Source: CALVGQ01 sp031551965 (GTDB taxonomy: Bacteria > Bacillota_I > Bacilli_A > Erysipelotrichales > Erysipelotrichaceae). Taken from it: a stretch of 64,000 nucleotides of DNA. Below, in pieces: positions 9,153 to 17,941 of this stretch. The stretch lies in the NCBI GenBank assembly GCA_031551965.1, contig JAVBMW010000009.1, positions 158,470-222,469 of the forward strand, given 5' to 3'. The notes below the pieces were generated by a model. The model made no database searches. It was not told where the DNA came from and saw nothing but the letters and a program-made list of their open reading frames with translations. Both the position numbers and the translations under genes were made by a program. Within the stretch, counting starts at the first letter, position 1. The number at the start of each line of letters is the position of its first letter.

Positions 9153-10234
9153 TCAATATATTCGCTAATTATTTTCATTCCTATTCCTAAACTATCAATT
9201 TCAAGATATTCTTGTCTAGTATGGGCTCCATAACCAAGATAACCACCAAAACAACATCCTGCAACTCCTAATGAGTAAGCTATATTACAATCAGTACTGC
9301 CTGAAACAAATTCAGGCTTTTTATTTGTGTTCAATTCGATGATTTGACTAACACGCTGCATGATTTGATCCATTTTCACAACATCAACATCTGACATGCA
9401 TGGTCTTTTACCTAAGACTTGAAGTTCTATCTTAACATCTTCATTTCTATAATCATCTAGTTTTTCCATAAAAGTTTCGATCATTTCATCTAAGTCATTT
9501 TTATCATCACTTCTTACTTCAAATAAAAATGATACTTCCTGTGCAATCGTATTCACTGATGTTCCACCACTGATCTGTCCAACATTGTAAGTTGACTTAC
9601 CACGAGTGGGTACTTGATATTGATACAAAGAAGCAATGAGTTCACTAGCGACAGCGATGGCGTTTTTGTTGCCAAATGCTCCATAAGAATGACCACCCTC
9701 AGTCAAGATTTTAACTTCAAAACGTACAGAACCAACCGCTTTATTTACTACATGATCATATCCACCATCAAATGAATAAAACTCAGTGATCCGATCTTTA
9801 TAAGATTCAAATAAATGACGGATACCATATAAATTTCCTAAGCCTTCTTCACCGCTGTCAAAGACGAATAAACAGCCTCTGTGACATTGTTTATTTTCAT
9901 GAATCAACTTTCTAGCGATCAACATTAATTCAGCTACATTGGCAGTATCATCTCCAACACCTGGTGCAGATAAATGATTTCCCTCTATAATGCAGTCAAA
10001 TCCAATTTCATCAGGAAAAACCGTATCGATGTGGGCCGCAAAAACCACTAAGTCACTAGAATTATCTGCACCTACTTCAACGATCACATTGTTGCATTCA
10101 TCGATTTTTGATTCAATACCATAGCTTGAAAACCAATCATAAATAAACTTTGCCTTTTCTTGTTCATGATGTGAAAAAGAGGCAATAGAACATAGCTTTT
10201 TAATAAGTTCGATCAATTCTGTGATGTCAATCAT
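9137..10234 (-). CDS. M20-family zinc peptidase
   Basis: Di-zinc aminoacyl-peptide hydrolase of the ArgE/DapE/CPG2/PepT group. Ligand motifs in order are HIDTVFP (about 68), PGVGDDTANV with the bridging Asp (about 93), DSGEEGLG with the general-base Glu pair (about 127), GSTDCNIA (about 315) and a final GAHTRQEY His (about 337). The central dimerisation lid contains GGHSYGAFGNKNA. The substrate is not evident. Its start overlaps the end of the pyridoxamine-kinase-like gene by eight bases, the last step of a four-gene operon. Confidence 0.85.
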   Translation of the reverse strand: MIDITELIELIKKLCSIASFSHHEQEKAKFIYDWFSSYGIESKIDECNNVIVEVGADNSSDLVVFAAHIDTVFPDEIGFDCIIEGNHLSAPGVGDDTANVAELMLIARKLIHENKQCHRGCLFVFDSGEEGLGNLYGIRHLFESYKDRITEFYSFDGGYDHVVNKAVGSVRFEVKILTEGGHSYGAFGNKNAIAVASELIASLYQYQVPTRGKSTYNVGQISGGTSVNTIAQEVSFLFEVRSDDKNDLDEMIETFMEKLDDYRNEDVKIELQVLGKRPCMSDVDVVKMDQIMQRVSQIIELNTNKKPEFVSGSTDCNIAYSLGVAGCCFGGYLGYGAHTRQEYLEIDSLGIGMKIISEYIDHFFN

Positions 10235-11027
10235 AACGAGTTCCTTTCAAATAATTTTCGACAATCAAACCGAATTTGTTTTCAGGATGATTGTTTTCCT
10301 TTTTTAAGATAGTGCTGATCCATGCAGTAGCACTAGAGACTGCCTCTTTTAATGAATTTGTTTCCAAATACTGTGCCAGAAAATAAGCAGAAAATAAATC
10401 ACCTGTGCCGAAGAAATTCCCTTCTACTTTATCAGCAGTTACTGCATACCTTTCATCAGCTTCACTACACCATACTTTACTTTCATCTAAAATTTCCTCA
10501 ATCCCTGTAAGTAAGACTCGATGAGATAGTTTTGAAAGTTTTATGCCGACATCATTTGAATTAGAATAGTCCCTTAAAACAGGTTCATTTACTAAAAGAC
10601 ATCCTTCTGTATAATTAGGGCAAATCATATCGGCAGCTCTGCATAATTGAAGATAGCCTTCGATCATCGTTTCATTCATTCCATGATACATTTTTCCATT
10701 ATCTGCGAATATAGGATCGACAAGTTTCAAAGCTTTAGGATAATGTTTAAAGAAATCAAGGATCAAATCGATTTGAACTATGTCCGCAATAAATCCTGTA
10801 CAGATCACATCAAAATCAAGTTCTAACTTCAAGTAACAATCCATCGCTTCCTTTAAATATTCAGTCGTATTCAAAATCGTATGATAAGGCAAATTCAAAG
10901 GGTTTGAAACAAGAGCTGTCGGCAGATTGATTACTTCATGACCAAATGAAGATAATATGGGATTCATCGCATTGGCAGCTATTTTACCAGCTCCTGATAT
11001 GTCATTGATCAATAATATTCTAGCCAT
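10227..11027 (-). CDS. Pyridoxamine kinase-like (PdxK/PdxY group)
   Basis: A ribokinase-fold kinase likely to phosphorylate pyridoxal, pyridoxine or pyridoxamine. The N-terminus ARILLINDISGAGK matches the PdxY/PdxK substrate region. The phosphoryl-transfer motif GNFFGTGDLFSAYF (about residue 205) contains the catalytic Asp. The 266 residues are normal. It lies between an aldo/keto reductase and an M20 peptidase with 8-base spacing or overlap. Hydroxymethylpyrimidine kinases share the fold and cannot be fully excluded. Confidence 0.82.
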   Translation of the reverse strand: MARILLINDISGAGKIAANAMNPILSSFGHEVINLPTALVSNPLNLPYHTILNTTEYLKEAMDCYLKLELDFDVICTGFIADIVQIDLILDFFKHYPKALKLVDPIFADNGKMYHGMNETMIEGYLQLCRAADMICPNYTEGCLLVNEPVLRDYSNSNDVGIKLSKLSHRVLLTGIEEILDESKVWCSEADERYAVTADKVEGNFFGTGDLFSAYFLAQYLETNSLKEAVSSATAWISTILKKENNHPENKFGLIVENYLKGTRYD

Positions 11028-11035
11028 GTCTCACC

Positions 11036-11956
11036 TTATGGTAAAGGTTTGATTTCTGCACGATACAAATCATACCATTCCTGGCGCTCTAAGCTAATAT
11101 TTGTGGCTTCACACAACTCTTTTAAGTGTTCAACACTCGTAGTACCCACAATTGCCTGAATCCCTGCTGGGTGACGTAATATCCACGCTATCGCTATGGC
11201 TGCTTTAGTTACACCATATTTAATCGATAAATCCAATAATGTTTTGTTCAACTTTGGATAATCGGGATGATCTATAAAGCTACCTTCTGCCCAAGAAGCT
11301 TGGATACTAGACCACGCTTGGATCAAAACATCATTAAGGCGACAATAATCTAAAACGCCACCATCTTTATCGATCGCAAATTCTTCTTTCATATTCATGT
11401 TCAAACCAGAATCGATCATTCCACTATGAACGATTGAAAATTGAAGTTGATTGATGATAAGTGGTTGTTTACAATACTTCTTTAATAATTCAATTTGATA
11501 AGGAGTATGATTTGAAACACCAAAATATTTTACTTTACCCGATGTATAAAGCTCATTAAAGGCTTCTGCCACTTCTTTTGGATCACATAACGCATCAGGA
11601 CGATGAAGTAGTAAAATATCGATATATGATGTTTGTAGACGTTCTAATGATTCATCTACACATTTCAAAATATATTCCTTAGAAAAATCATATCTTTGAC
11701 CTGGAACGATCGCACATTTAGTTTGAATGATCATTCTTTCTCTTAATTCCGGATTTCTTTTCAGTACTTCACCAAATAAGGTTTCACAATGTCCACGGCC
11801 ATAAATATCAGCGTGATCAAAAAAGTTAATTCCTGCTTCTAGTGCAGCCAAAACTAAAGCTTCAACTTCATCAACGGTCTTACTATAAAGACGCATACAA
11901 CCTAAAGAAATAGCGGATACTTCTAAATCTGTGTTTTCAATTTTTAATGTTTTCAT
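11036..11956 (-). CDS. Aldo/keto reductase (YdhF-like)
   Basis: A TIM-barrel NADPH-dependent oxidoreductase. Catalytic residues of the AKR tetrad are seen in FDHADIYGRG (Asp and Tyr, about 46-52), IQTKC (Lys, about 80) and LLHRPD (His, about 118). GVSNHTPYQI follows, and the C-terminal cofactor stretch is AIVGTTSVEHLKE. The 306 residues and the GMIDSGLNMNM insert resemble YdhF-type reductases. The physiological substrate is unknown. The operon context with a pyridoxal kinase suggests a cofactor or aldehyde role, which is inference. Confidence 0.85.
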   Translation of the reverse strand: MKTLKIENTDLEVSAISLGCMRLYSKTVDEVEALVLAALEAGINFFDHADIYGRGHCETLFGEVLKRNPELRERMIIQTKCAIVPGQRYDFSKEYILKCVDESLERLQTSYIDILLLHRPDALCDPKEVAEAFNELYTSGKVKYFGVSNHTPYQIELLKKYCKQPLIINQLQFSIVHSGMIDSGLNMNMKEEFAIDKDGGVLDYCRLNDVLIQAWSSIQASWAEGSFIDHPDYPKLNKTLLDLSIKYGVTKAAIAIAWILRHPAGIQAIVGTTSVEHLKELCEATNISLERQEWYDLYRAEIKPLP

Positions 11957-11969
11957 TTTATCCTCTTTT

Positions 11970-13934
11970 CTATAAACAATATTTATTGAACCAATTAGTC
12001 ATTTCATTTAATCGTCGAGCTCTATTTTTGGGTTTACCACCTCGGCTAAGTCCATGGTTTTCTCCCTTGAATAAACAAAGTCGTGTTTCACAACCATGCA
12101 ATTTCAATGCATGAAACATTTGTAAAGCTTCTGACATCCAACAACGATAATCCTCATCAGAATGAATGAATAATGTTGGTGTTGTGCATTGATCAGCATA
12201 TTTTAGTGGTGAAAAAGACCACATCCGTTCAAAGTCTGTCCATGGTGTACTCGCCATTTGGCTCATGTTGTGCCAATATCCAATATCCGTTGTGAGTGAT
12301 TTTGATACCCAATTCGCAATACTTCTTTGACTGGCAGCACAAACAAAATCATGAGTATGTCCAATCATCCAATTGACCATAAATCCACCATAACTACCGC
12401 CTGTCACAGCATTCTTACATGGATCAATTGCAGGATATCGCTTAAGCACTTCAGCCTTGAAATCCATTAAATCACGGTAATCAACTGTTCCATATTTGTT
12501 GACAAGATCCATGAACGCATTTCCTCTTCCATCTGATCCTCTTGGATTACAGAAATAGGCAAAGTATCCATTACTGGCCCAAACTTGCATTTCATGAAAG
12601 AATACTTCACCATATACTGTTTTAGGACCACCATGAATATCAAAAATCGCTGGGTAGCTTTGCATCGGATCATAACCTCTTGGTTCGATCACCCAGCCAT
12701 CAATTCTAATTCCATCGTCGTTGATAAATGAAATCTTATTTAAAGGCAATACTTCTTTATCATTTAAGGAATCATTGATCTTCGTTACTTTTGTCTCCAT
12801 TTGATCGTTGACAATAAATAATTCTTGAAGTTCAAGATTTCTCATTCCGATAAATACAATTTTATCATCTACAACATCAAAGCAGTCTACACTTCCCTCA
12901 CCAAAGGTCAGTTGAGTCGTTGTACCATCAAGTTCGATACGATATAAGTTACTGCAATTATCTGTTGTGAGTAAAGTATACAAAGCATTACTTTCACCTT
13001 TGAAGGATATGCCATCCATTAGTCTTGCATCGGATCCTACACTACTTCCTACAGAAAAATCAGGGTCCAAGAAACATTCAATTTCATTCGATGAAAGTTC
13101 CATCTTATAAAAACGGACATTTTCACTACTTCCATATTTTTTATAATCCGTTGCAGTAAAGACTAAGGTATCATTTACTCTAGTTGCATCATGTATCGAA
13201 AGAACTTGATCTTCCAAGATAGTAATCACTTCTTTAGTCACTAAATTAATTTTAAGTATTTTTGAGAATTGGCGATCAACTGAATCATACTTATCACCTA
13301 CTACAATAACCCACTGCTTATCACTTGTCATATCATAATATTGAACATCCATCATTTTAGGAGTTAAACAAGTCTTTTCATTTGTCACTGTATCTACTAG
13401 ATAAACTTGTTTTCTTAATTTATTGATAAAACCTCTGCCATTAAACCAAAATGGCAATTCATCAAGTACTTGTACTGCTTTCTCTTCCTCGATCTGTTCC
13501 TCACTCATTCCTTCTTTTCCTAAATCAACGAGTGCATTGACTAAAATCTGATTTTGATCAATCAGCTTTAAACTATTAACATTCAAATCTACACTAAATG
13601 CTTTCAATGCTTCGCCGCCATTTAAAGATAAACGATAGTAACTAGTTAAACTTTGATTTTTTTCTTTCGCCTTTTTAGCTGAACCATCTCGATCAGCTAC
13701 AAACAACAAAGTTTCATCATTTTCAAAAATAAAAGATTTTTCTTCATTACCGCTAGTGATTTGATTTGTTTTTCCTGTATTAAAGTCGTAACAATAAAGA
13801 TTATGACGATATTTATTCTCATCAAAGCTTCCCTGACTCACTACAAAAACAGCTCTTTTTTTATCATTTGAAATCTTAACATTAGATAAATAACGATAAT
13901 CACATAAATCTTGAATATTTATTGGATTTTTCAT
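11970..13934 (-). CDS. S9-family prolyl oligopeptidase-type peptidase
   Basis: A serine peptidase or acylaminoacyl-peptidase of clan SC. An N-terminal beta-propeller (about 1-390) is followed by an alpha/beta-hydrolase domain. The nucleophile is in GGSYGGFMVNW (about 508), the acid in HSDEDYRCW (about 590) and the base His in KGENHGLSR (about 625). There is no signal peptide, so it probably acts on small peptides in the cytoplasm. It is the first gene of a four-gene operon with its own promoter, spaced 13 bases from the aldo/keto reductase. With the M20 enzyme it suggests peptide salvage. Confidence 0.88.
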   Translation of the reverse strand: MKNPINIQDLCDYRYLSNVKISNDKKRAVFVVSQGSFDENKYRHNLYCYDFNTGKTNQITSGNEEKSFIFENDETLLFVADRDGSAKKAKEKNQSLTSYYRLSLNGGEALKAFSVDLNVNSLKLIDQNQILVNALVDLGKEGMSEEQIEEEKAVQVLDELPFWFNGRGFINKLRKQVYLVDTVTNEKTCLTPKMMDVQYYDMTSDKQWVIVVGDKYDSVDRQFSKILKINLVTKEVITILEDQVLSIHDATRVNDTLVFTATDYKKYGSSENVRFYKMELSSNEIECFLDPDFSVGSSVGSDARLMDGISFKGESNALYTLLTTDNCSNLYRIELDGTTTQLTFGEGSVDCFDVVDDKIVFIGMRNLELQELFIVNDQMETKVTKINDSLNDKEVLPLNKISFINDDGIRIDGWVIEPRGYDPMQSYPAIFDIHGGPKTVYGEVFFHEMQVWASNGYFAYFCNPRGSDGRGNAFMDLVNKYGTVDYRDLMDFKAEVLKRYPAIDPCKNAVTGGSYGGFMVNWMIGHTHDFVCAASQRSIANWVSKSLTTDIGYWHNMSQMASTPWTDFERMWSFSPLKYADQCTTPTLFIHSDEDYRCWMSEALQMFHALKLHGCETRLCLFKGENHGLSRGGKPKNRARRLNEMTNWFNKYCL

Positions 13935-13959
13935 AAATTATTCCTCACTTGATAGTTTA

Positions 13960-13988
13960 ATTTTAAGTCAAATCGTACAACTAATCAA
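13960..13988 (-). promoter_or_regulatory. Promoter of the S9/AKR/kinase/M20 operon
   Basis: Minus-strand TTGATT (13983-13988), 17-base spacer and TAAAAT (13960-13965). It lies directly downstream of the terminator of the preceding gene. Confidence 0.65.
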
Positions 13989-13989
13989 C

Positions 13990-14021
13990 AAAGAAAAAGA
14001 TACTTCTTCAAAAGAAATATC
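13990..14021 (-). terminator. Terminator after DUF4173 gene
   Basis: Minus-strand stem GATATTTCTT / AAGAAGTATC with one G-T pair, followed by TTTTTCTTT. It begins immediately after the stop codon at 14022. Confidence 0.8.
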
Positions 14022-15719
14022 CTAATAATCATATTGTTTGTATTGTTCAAGTTCTTTGGGAATTTCATTCACTCCTACAGCCTTAAACAACATATTTCCA
14101 CCCATGAAAACTTCCAAATAATCAACGATCCATTCTGTAATCTCATAACCTTTAACTTCATAGATTTTACTATCTAAGCTGTCTTCACGAATTCCAATTT
14201 GAGTTCCCTTTAATTTATCATTCGATAAGACCCCAAATGGACGATATACAACATCGTTATAGATCAATTCTATGCAACCTAATTCTTCATTATCAACTAC
14301 TCTAATTGTTGGATATTTTAACAACTGATGTTTGATCGCTATTTTGCGTGCCTGATCAACTGAATAATTATTGTAGATCCAACCTTCATTTCTATTTTCT
14401 TCCACATAATGTAACTTATTGACCAAAAAATATTTTGCACGATTTCCCATTTTAGGATCATTAAACAAGCTTTCAATTTCAGGGGCAACATCCAATGATA
14501 ATTGCAAAACATATTCAATATCATTCTGTTTATGATTTAAATATCGATCAACTAAATTTCTAGCGACAATTCGATCGATCGGCATTACATTTAGAACAAC
14601 ATAATAAACGACCGCTAACGAAAAATAAACAATAGTTAAGTTCAATCGATCTCTTTCAATGAAATAATAAGTGATAAGTAAACCTATGGCTTCAAAAATC
14701 AAGAAAATATAAACAATCAAACGCAAACGAGTTAAGCCGTAGTTTTGTGTATACATATTCATTCTCACTAAACTTGATGCAAGTAGAATCAAAGTTATTG
14801 TACACAAACTATGAAGCAGTAGTTTATTAAAGCGGACTGATTTACTCATTTGATTCTTTGTGAAACGTCTTGAAAGAATAATCAGAACCACATTAAAAAC
14901 AGTTAATACTACAAGCTCCATAAACCCACGTACTGCATATTCAGAATAAGTGATTCCTGCAGGCAATCCGGCTTGCGCAAACAAGTACTTAAATTGTATG
15001 AAAACGAATAGAGAATAAACAATTAATGTTATGCTCAATACAACATTGATAATAACTGGTTCAATTTGAAAACTGATCATTTTAAAGTCAATTTTATTTT
15101 CATGCGGATCAACAATTGAAATATAGGTTCCAAAGAAAAATAATCCCGCACCTAAAGAAAACAACCAATCATATAATTTTAAATCAAAATAGAAATAATT
15201 TAGAAATTGATCCACAAATAGTGAGAACACAGAATCTGCTTCAGTAAGTAATAGAAGTACAAATATTACAACTGGAATTGAGAAAATCAATCCGATCAAC
15301 ATACTCTTAAAAATCTTTTGATTCTTATTCTCTTTTTTAAATAAACTTCCTATCAACAAATCAATATGAAAGAAATTAGCGATTCCATTGATGATACTTT
15401 TAAAGATAAAACTAAACTCTTTTGATAAATTCAATTGATTCGAAAGTAATACACCTGCAAAACAATATAAAGCGAAAATAGCTAAACGATTTAATATATG
15501 AAATACTACAAAATAACTAAAATAATAATTCAGTGATAATAAGAATATAGCACCAAAAATAAGAAATACCCTTTTATCTCTTAATAAATCATAAAACATC
15601 AACATTTGAATCAAATAATAGACTACAACACCTAAACCAGATTCAAATGGAAGTACAAGGAAATAATACAAGATCATTGTGATCAAAAAATACAATAACG
15701 GTTTAACTTGTTTATTCAT
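14022..15719 (-). CDS. DUF4173 polytopic membrane protein
   Basis: A protein of about 565 residues. The first 380 residues form about 11 hydrophobic segments and the last 170 a soluble, probably cytoplasmic domain. The layout and composition fit the DUF4173/DUF4153 family of unknown function. The start at 15719 overlaps the stop of the upstream XRE gene by eight bases (ATGAATAA), so they are coupled; an ATG at 15737 is a possible alternative. DUF2975, XRE and this gene form one transcript. The role is unknown. Confidence 0.75.
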   Translation of the reverse strand: MNKQVKPLLYFLITMILYYFLVLPFESGLGVVVYYLIQMLMFYDLLRDKRVFLIFGAIFLLSLNYYFSYFVVFHILNRLAIFALYCFAGVLLSNQLNLSKEFSFIFKSIINGIANFFHIDLLIGSLFKKENKNQKIFKSMLIGLIFSIPVVIFVLLLLTEADSVFSLFVDQFLNYFYFDLKLYDWLFSLGAGLFFFGTYISIVDPHENKIDFKMISFQIEPVIINVVLSITLIVYSLFVFIQFKYLFAQAGLPAGITYSEYAVRGFMELVVLTVFNVVLIILSRRFTKNQMSKSVRFNKLLLHSLCTITLILLASSLVRMNMYTQNYGLTRLRLIVYIFLIFEAIGLLITYYFIERDRLNLTIVYFSLAVVYYVVLNVMPIDRIVARNLVDRYLNHKQNDIEYVLQLSLDVAPEIESLFNDPKMGNRAKYFLVNKLHYVEENRNEGWIYNNYSVDQARKIAIKHQLLKYPTIRVVDNEELGCIELIYNDVVYRPFGVLSNDKLKGTQIGIREDSLDSKIYEVKGYEITEWIVDYLEVFMGGNMLFKAVGVNEIPKELEQYKQYDY

Positions 15720-15930
15720 TCGATTGACTCTTCTCATAAGTTAGTATGTCGCTTGGTTGACAATCCAGAATTTCACATATCTTTTCTAATGTAGAAAAAC
15801 GAATCGCTTTCGCTTTGTTGTTTTTAAGAATAGATAAATTAGCTGGAGTGATTTCAACTTTTTCAGCGAGGTCCATCAATCCAATTTTTCGTTTTGCCAT
15901 CTGTACATCTAAATTAATAATAATTGGCAT
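15712..15930 (-). CDS. Small XRE-type HTH regulator (YozG-like)
   Basis: A 72-residue protein that is almost entirely a Cro/C1 helix-turn-helix, with recognition region GLMDLAEKVEITPANLSILKN (split here as GLMDLAEKVEITPANLS and ILKN) and dimer part FSTLEKICEILDCQPSDIL. It follows DUF2975 by one base and overlaps DUF4173, a pairing common in Bacillota, where the XRE protein is thought to regulate its membrane partner. Likely autoregulatory; no operator was identified. Confidence 0.85.
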   Translation of the reverse strand: MPIIINLDVQMAKRKIGLMDLAEKVEITPANLSILKNNKAKAIRFSTLEKICEILDCQPSDILTYEKSQSNE

Positions 15931-15931
15931 A

Positions 15932-16381
15932 TTACACCGTCCAATCTATTTCTTCTTTATACAAAACAGCTTGTTTAAAAACATCTTTCAATGTAAGTAA
16001 AACAAGGGTGATCACTGAAAATATAACACAAATAATGAGTGGCCACAGTTGTATAAAAATCATTGTATAAATTGCATAGATAATTGATAATGCAAGTGAG
16101 GCAAGCGAGATTTTTCTAAGGCTATCTACTATTTCTTCCTTAAATGGATTTCCGATCACGACCCCATTTAATATTTTACGTAATTCCCAGATGACAAACA
16201 ACGCAATGATCCCTGACAACAAAATGATAACGATAGTTCCATTTTTAATTGACTCACTTGCCCAAATAACGGGTGAAGTATTGATTTGATATGGAACAAT
16301 TAGACAAATTAAAGCACCTAAAACAAAGGCAAGATCGACTACAACTTTCGTAATTTTATGAAATGGACTTATTTTCAACAT
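15932..16381 (-). CDS. DUF2975 membrane protein
   Basis: A 149-residue protein with four hydrophobic segments (about 14-32, 47-67, 95-113, 118-135), matching the DUF2975 family usually encoded next to a YozG-like XRE regulator, as here. Its function is not established in the family. The start ATG follows TAGGAG. It is the first gene of the DUF2975-XRE-DUF4173 transcript. Confidence 0.75.
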   Translation of the reverse strand: MLKISPFHKITKVVVDLAFVLGALICLIVPYQINTSPVIWASESIKNGTIVIILLSGIIALFVIWELRKILNGVVIGNPFKEEIVDSLRKISLASLALSIIYAIYTMIFIQLWPLIICVIFSVITLVLLTLKDVFKQAVLYKEEIDWTV

Positions 16382-16402
16382 AAACTTTCTCCTACATACC
16401 TT

Positions 16403-16430
16403 ATTATAACGTTTATTTTTTGATAATCAA
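16403..16430 (-). promoter_or_regulatory. Promoter of the DUF2975-XRE-DUF4173 operon
   Basis: Minus-strand TTGATT (16425-16430), 16-base spacer and TATAAT (16403-16408), 22 bases before the start codon. Confidence 0.65.
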
Positions 16431-16461
16431 TCTTTATTTATCGTTTTTCAATAATTTAAGC

Positions 16462-16492
16462 CTAAAAAAAACAAGATTTTCATCCTGTTTTA
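16462..16492 (-). terminator. Terminator overlapping the stop of the LysM protein gene
   Basis: Minus-strand stem AAAACAGGAT / ATCTTGTTTT with a GAAA loop, then a run of eight T. It overlaps the stop codon at 16490-16492. Confidence 0.85.
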
Positions 16493-17272
16493 ATTACGAG
16501 GTACAAGTAACACTAATCCTTTCGTAATGATTCTATTTTGATTACTGTTTATTAGTTTTCGTTCATCTACATTGTATTTCGCTGCAAGACTTGAGTAAGT
16601 ATCACCGTTTTGTGCAATAATGTAGCTAGAAACAGCCATGATGTTGTCAGAGTCATCCAACAGGTCTTCGATCGTTGCCTCTTCATTAACATCTGATTCA
16701 ACTTGATTTACGTTAATTTCTTCATGATGTTTAATAGTTTCAGGTTCAACCGGATTTATTTCCTCTTGATGCTTAATAATTTCGGGTTCAACAATTGGCA
16801 TATCTTCATATGTGCTTTTTGGAGTATTATCAAATACATCAGGAAAGACATTATCATATTGAGGTTGAATTTCTTCATTAAATTCTTCAAAGCGAACTTC
16901 ATCTTCAAAACGATCAAATTCTTCATCTATATTTGGTTCTATTTCATCTTCTCTTAAACCAGTTAAGGCAAACATCAACACAAGTTCCATTTTGTTGCGA
17001 TTTAGTTTGTAATCATAATCATTTAAATCTACACGAAATGCATTAGCTCCATCCAATTTATCATAAGGTGCTAAAATATCAAGCTCGATTTCTTCTAGGA
17101 ATTCGTGATTCATATTATTGTGCAAAGCATTCCCCTTAACTTGAATTCCTCCTGTTGCTCGAATTCCTGTTTCTTCAGCTAGGTAAGTTAATTTACACAG
17201 ACAAGTACAGTCTTGGATAGTGTCAAATTCACGATGTAGGTCAATAATTTTTTCAATAGTCATTTCTTTCAT
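16490..17272 (-). CDS. LysM protein resembling spore coat morphogenetic SpoVID
   Basis: A 260-residue protein with an N-terminal beta-rich domain (1-105) like the SpoVID/DUF3794 region. A long acidic linker follows (106-205) with two near-identical copies of INPVEPETIKHHEE. A C-terminal LysM domain covers about 213-258, with IAQNGDTYSSLAAKYNVDE and ending in a LVLLVPRN motif. There is no signal peptide, which fits a mother-cell protein. In Bacillus, SpoVID guides coat encasement. The assignment rests on architecture and on the sporulation homologues nearby; a generic LysM protein is the alternative. Confidence 0.65.
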   Translation of the reverse strand: MKEMTIEKIIDLHREFDTIQDCTCLCKLTYLAEETGIRATGGIQVKGNALHNNMNHEFLEEIELDILAPYDKLDGANAFRVDLNDYDYKLNRNKMELVLMFALTGLREDEIEPNIDEEFDRFEDEVRFEEFNEEIQPQYDNVFPDVFDNTPKSTYEDMPIVEPEIIKHQEEINPVEPETIKHHEEINVNQVESDVNEEATIEDLLDDSDNIMAVSSYIIAQNGDTYSSLAAKYNVDERKLINSNQNRIITKGLVLLVPRN

Positions 17273-17329
17273 AATAGTATCCCTTCCTTTACGCTAATAT
17301 AATCTATGTCAAGGACACAAAAAAAAGAA

Positions 17330-17359
17330 CAAAAAAACTGAACACTTTATGCGTTCAGT
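17330..17359 (-). terminator. Terminator after engB
   Basis: Minus-strand stem ACTGAACGC / GTGTTCAGT (one G-T pair) with loop ATAAA, followed by seven T. It overlaps the engB stop codon region. Confidence 0.85.
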
Positions 17360-17940
17360 CAATTTAATAGATTTTCAATTTTTTCAATCAATTGATCTCT
17401 TCCCTTTTTAGTTTTACTTGAAAACAAAATCAGGTCAGAAATATTTACATTGATCGTTTCTGAAATCTTCTTGAGATTTTTTTGTAGCTCATTGTAGCCA
17501 CATTTATCTACTTTAGTTACCACACATAAGACAGGGAAATGATTGTCTCTAGCAAAATCCAACATCACTAGATCATCATTTGTGGGTTTGTGGCGTGCAT
17601 CCAGCAGCACAATAACTCCCTTAATTGGACGGTCAGAAGAAAAATAATCTTCCATCATTTCGCCAAATTGGATGAGTAGTTTTTGACTTGCATTCGCAAA
17701 GCCATATCCTGGAACATCCACTAAAGTAAATGTATTATCGACATCAAAGAAATTCAACATTTTGGTTTTTCCAGCAGTATTTCCTACATAAGCCATTTGT
17801 CTTTGATTGCATAATGTATTAATGAGACTTGATTTCCCAACATTACTGCGACCTGCCAAAACAATTTCATTATGAGTAACTTCTGGCCAAAACTGCATTG
17901 ATGGCGCACTGCACACTAAGTGCATATTTTGAAAATTCAT
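17359..17940 (-). CDS. engB: Ribosome biogenesis GTPase EngB (YsxC)
   Basis: A TrmE/Era-type GTPase for 50S subunit assembly. It has G1 GRSNVGKSS (about 30-38), G3 DVPGYG (about 74), G4 TKVD (about 142) and G5 FSSKT. The 193 residues match YsxC. The start codon is one base after the lon stop, and the GAGGG ribosome site lies inside the lon 3' end. The lon-engB coupling is the standard Bacillota order. Confidence 0.95.
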   Translation of the reverse strand: MNFQNMHLVCSAPSMQFWPEVTHNEIVLAGRSNVGKSSLINTLCNQRQMAYVGNTAGKTKMLNFFDVDNTFTLVDVPGYGFANASQKLLIQFGEMMEDYFSSDRPIKGVIVLLDARHKPTNDDLVMLDFARDNHFPVLCVVTKVDKCGYNELQKNLKKISETINVNISDLILFSSKTKKGRDQLIEKIENLLN

Positions 17941-17941
17941 T

